Shown in pieces: positions 4,305-6,469 of a stretch of DNA of 6,469 nt. Under the pieces are notes generated by a model, which worked only from the letters and a program-made list of their open reading frames with translations, searched no databases and had not been told where the DNA came from. Numbering within the stretch: the stretch's first letter is position 1; the number at the start of each line of letters is the position of its first letter. Origin of the DNA: Clostridia bacterium (GTDB lineage: Bacteria; Bacillota; Clostridia; HGM11514); the NCBI GenBank assembly GCA_900757255.1, contig CAAENE010000314.1, positions 1-6,469 of the forward strand. Direction: 5' to 3'. A program made the translations under genes and the position numbers.

Positions 4305-6392
4305 ATGCGTAAAAAAGTGGTGTTGCAGCTAAAGGGTCTCGATTGCGCGAACTGTGCGATGAAAATACAGAAGAAAATATCAGATTTTGACGCTGTCCAT
4401 ACAGCTGTTGTTGATTTTCCCACTCAGAAGCTAACCTTTGAATTAAAAGATGAAAAGGACGAACAAGCTGTTTTAAAAGACGCTGAATCCATCATTCGGG
4501 AATTGGAGCCGGGTGTGGCCGTCAAGCAGGCTAACGAAAGCCATGAGCATTCTCATGTCTCTCAAAAGGGAACCATTATCCGGCTGGTCGTTGGTGCGGT
4601 TCTTCTCGCTACAGCTATTTTTTTGTCCTCCCCTGCCTGGCTGCAAATAGCCGTTTTTGTTGCGTCGTATCTTATTATCGGCGGAGATATTCTGTACAAA
4701 GCCGTCCGCAATATTTTCCGCGGGCAGGTCTTTGATGAAAACTTTTTGATGTCCCTTGCGACCATCGGCGCTTTTGCCATTGGCGAGTACACAGAAGGAG
4801 CCGCTGTTATGCTGTTTTATCAGGTCGGTGAGTTGTTTCAGAGCTATGCGGTCAACCGTTCCCGGAAATCGATTTCTGACGCCATGGATATCCGTCCGGA
4901 ATATGCCAATCTAAAATCAGACGATACGATCAAAAAAGTGAATCCATCAGAGGTACAGATCAATGACCTGATTGTCGTTAAGCCTGGCGAGCGGGTACCG
5001 CTGGACGGCGTTGTAACCGAGGGCAGTTCTGCTCTTGACACATCGGCTTTGACCGGTGAATCGGTGCCGCGTGAAGTATGCCCGGGCGATCCCGTTCTCA
5101 GCGGTTCCATCAATACTGGCGGGCTTCTAACCGTCAGCGTTAGAAAGGCATATCAAGATTCCACAGTTGCTAAAATTTTAAATCTTGTTGAAAATGTCAG
5201 CGGCAAAAAGGCAAAAACCGAAAACTTTATCACAAAATTTGCAAGAGTATATACTCCTATCGTGGTTATCTGCGCTCTGCTGTTAGCTGTTGTTCCTCCT
5301 CTGTTCGGCGCCTCCTTTGCCGATTGGCTTTACAGGGCCCTGATCTTTCTGGTTATCTCCTGTCCCTGCGCGCTCGTTCTGTCTGTTCCCCTCAGTTTCT
5401 TTGCCGGTTTGGGCGGTGCGGCTAAATCCGGTGTTTTGATTAAGGGAGGCAACTATCTTGAGGTTTTGGCTAAAACCGGGACAGTCGTTTTTGATAAAAC
5501 CGGCACGCTCACCAAAGGGACCTTTAAAGTCAGGAAAATAATGCCGGAGGGGATGTCCGAGCAAGAGCTTTTGGAAATGGCGGCATATGCCGAAAGCGGC
5601 AGCAACCATCCAATCTCAAAATCCATTGCTGAATGTTATGGCAAACAAATTGATTCCACTTTGATAGAACGCTATCAGGAAATCCCAGGCCATGGGATAG
5701 AAGCGGTCATCGGCGGCAAAACCATTTTGGCCGGAAACAGCAAACTAATGTCCGGCCGCTCTATCAAATTCACACCGGTCGATACAGAAGGTACTATTGT
5801 CTACCTCGCTGTCAACGGCATGTACGCGGGCTGTATCCAAATTGCGGACGAGGTGAAAAAGGATTCCAGGGAGGCTATACAAGCATTAAAGGAAATTGGT
5901 ATCCGGAAAACGGTCATGCTGACCGGAGATAATAAAACAGCCGGTGAAACCGTCGCAAAAGAGCTTGGCATGGACCAGGTCTATACCGAGCTGCTCCCCG
6001 ACGGTAAGGTCGAAAAGGTAGAATCTCTTCTCAAGGAGCTTCCTGAAAATAAAACATTGGCCTTTGTCGGCGACGGTATCAATGACGCGCCTGTATTGGC
6101 CCTCTCTGATGTCGGAATTGCTATGGGGGGCGTTGGCTCCGACGCCGCAGTGGAAGCTGCCGATATCGTCATTATGACCGATGAACCCTCTAAAATTCCG
6201 GCTGCTGTCAAAATCTGCCGCAGGACGCTTGCTATTGTGAAACAGAACATTGTTTTTGCTCTGGGAATTAAATTTGCAGTCCTGTTATTAGGAGCCTTTG
6301 GATTCGCCACCATGTGGGAAGCTGTCTTTGCCGATGTTGGCGTAGCGGTCATTGCCGTTTTAAATTCAATCCGTGCTTTGCGGACACATTAA
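4305..6392 (+). CDS. cadA: Zn2+/Cd2+/Pb2+-exporting P1B-2-type ATPase
   Basis: A 695-residue heavy-metal efflux pump of the cytoplasmic membrane that uses ATP to export soft divalent metals. In order: one N-terminal ferredoxin-like metal-binding domain with GLDCANC (C14, C17; the Asp before the first Cys is typical of Zn/Cd/Pb pumps); a short His-containing linker (H80, H82, H84); membrane helices about 91-109, 112-133, 147-161 and 163-181; actuator domain with TGES (250-253); helices about 316-336 and 341-367, the latter with the metal-binding CPC (353-355); phosphorylation site D397 in DKTGTLT; HP motif (435-436) in the nucleotide-binding domain; TGDN (540-543); hinge GDGINDAP (589-596); and the last two helices. 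K656 and D677 in those helices are 21 residues apart, as are the key Lys and Asp of E. coli ZntA, which argues for divalent metals rather than Cu+. All catalytic residues are present and the length is normal for one metal-binding domain. It is second in the repressor operon and followed by a terminator. It could equally be called zntA; the exact metal preference is not visible. Confidence 0.96.
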   Translation: MRKKVVLQLKGLDCANCAMKIQKKISDFDAVHTAVVDFPTQKLTFELKDEKDEQAVLKDAESIIRELEPGVAVKQANESHEHSHVSQKGTIIRLVVGAVLLATAIFLSSPAWLQIAVFVASYLIIGGDILYKAVRNIFRGQVFDENFLMSLATIGAFAIGEYTEGAAVMLFYQVGELFQSYAVNRSRKSISDAMDIRPEYANLKSDDTIKKVNPSEVQINDLIVVKPGERVPLDGVVTEGSSALDTSALTGESVPREVCPGDPVLSGSINTGGLLTVSVRKAYQDSTVAKILNLVENVSGKKAKTENFITKFARVYTPIVVICALLLAVVPPLFGASFADWLYRALIFLVISCPCALVLSVPLSFFAGLGGAAKSGVLIKGGNYLEVLAKTGTVVFDKTGTLTKGTFKVRKIMPEGMSEQELLEMAAYAESGSNHPISKSIAECYGKQIDSTLIERYQEIPGHGIEAVIGGKTILAGNSKLMSGRSIKFTPVDTEGTIVYLAVNGMYAGCIQIADEVKKDSREAIQALKEIGIRKTVMLTGDNKTAGETVAKELGMDQVYTELLPDGKVEKVESLLKELPENKTLAFVGDGINDAPVLALSDVGIAMGGVGSDAAVEAADIVIMTDEPSKIPAAVKICRRTLAIVKQNIVFALGIKFAVLLLGAFGFATMWEAVFADVGVAVIAVLNSIRALRTH

Positions 6393-6418
6393 CTCCAGGC
6401 ATCATTTTTATTATTTTT

Positions 6419-6455
6419 AACCAAGGTTTCTGCTGAAGCCTTGGTTTTTTATTTT
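6419..6455 (+). terminator. Strong intrinsic terminator of the metal-resistance operon
   Basis: AACCAAGGTTTC (6419-6430) pairs with GAAGCCTTGGTT (6435-6446) as a 12-bp stem with one G-U pair and a 4-nt TGCT loop. It is followed by a T-rich tract (TTTTATTTTTATTT). It starts 26 nt after the ATPase stop codon, closing the two-gene operon. Confidence 0.93.
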
Positions 6456-6469
6456 TATTTCCAATAGTA

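Noticed and set aside
4562..6352. Minus-strand open frames inside the ATPase gene
   Set aside because: They are antisense to conserved P-type ATPase motifs and show no motif, ribosome binding site or promoter of their own.

Overview
The window looks like an ordinary chromosomal segment from a low-to-mid GC Gram-positive bacterium (Bacillota, probably class Clostridia). The evidence is strong AGGAGG-type ribosome binding sites at 5-9 nt spacing, near-consensus TTGACA/TATAAT promoters in AT-rich DNA, a DUF975-family membrane protein (a family typical of Firmicutes), and an ArsR/P1B-ATPase pair of the Bacillota cad/czr type. Genus and species cannot be read from the sequence. No mobile element, CRISPR array, tRNA or rRNA was seen.

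Layout: two divergent transcription units share a control region at about 3733-3937. The leftward (minus) unit starts at a TTGACA-17-TATTAT promoter (3766-3794). It contains a previously unlisted 59-residue two-helix membrane protein (3553-3732), valS for valyl-tRNA synthetase (888-3497), and a DUF975 integral membrane protein (126-869). It ends at a compact GC-rich hairpin with U-runs (95-123). Left of this, at 40-83, is a long imperfect hairpin of unknown role. On the minus strand the last 30 bases (1-30) begin with a purine-rich string resembling the 5' end of a manganese (yybP-ykoY) riboswitch, but the window stops before this can be judged.

The rightward (plus) unit starts at an extended -10 promoter (3846-3873). 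A 32-bp palindrome with perfect 13-bp arms (3872-3903) overlaps the -10 box and start point. The unit encodes an ArsR/SmtB metal-sensing repressor (3938-4288) and, 16 nt later, a P1B-2-type Zn/Cd/Pb-exporting ATPase (4305-6392). A strong intrinsic terminator follows at 6419-6455. The repressor should occupy the palindrome when metal is low and release it when Zn, Cd or Pb binds, switching on its own gene and the efflux pump. This is a complete, self-contained metal-resistance module.

I do not see a clearly new biological system here. The observations most worth a second look are the unannotated small membrane protein that leads the valS operon, the absence of a T-box leader in front of valS, the presence of two complete candidate metal sites in the ArsR protein, and the structured DNA at the left edge.
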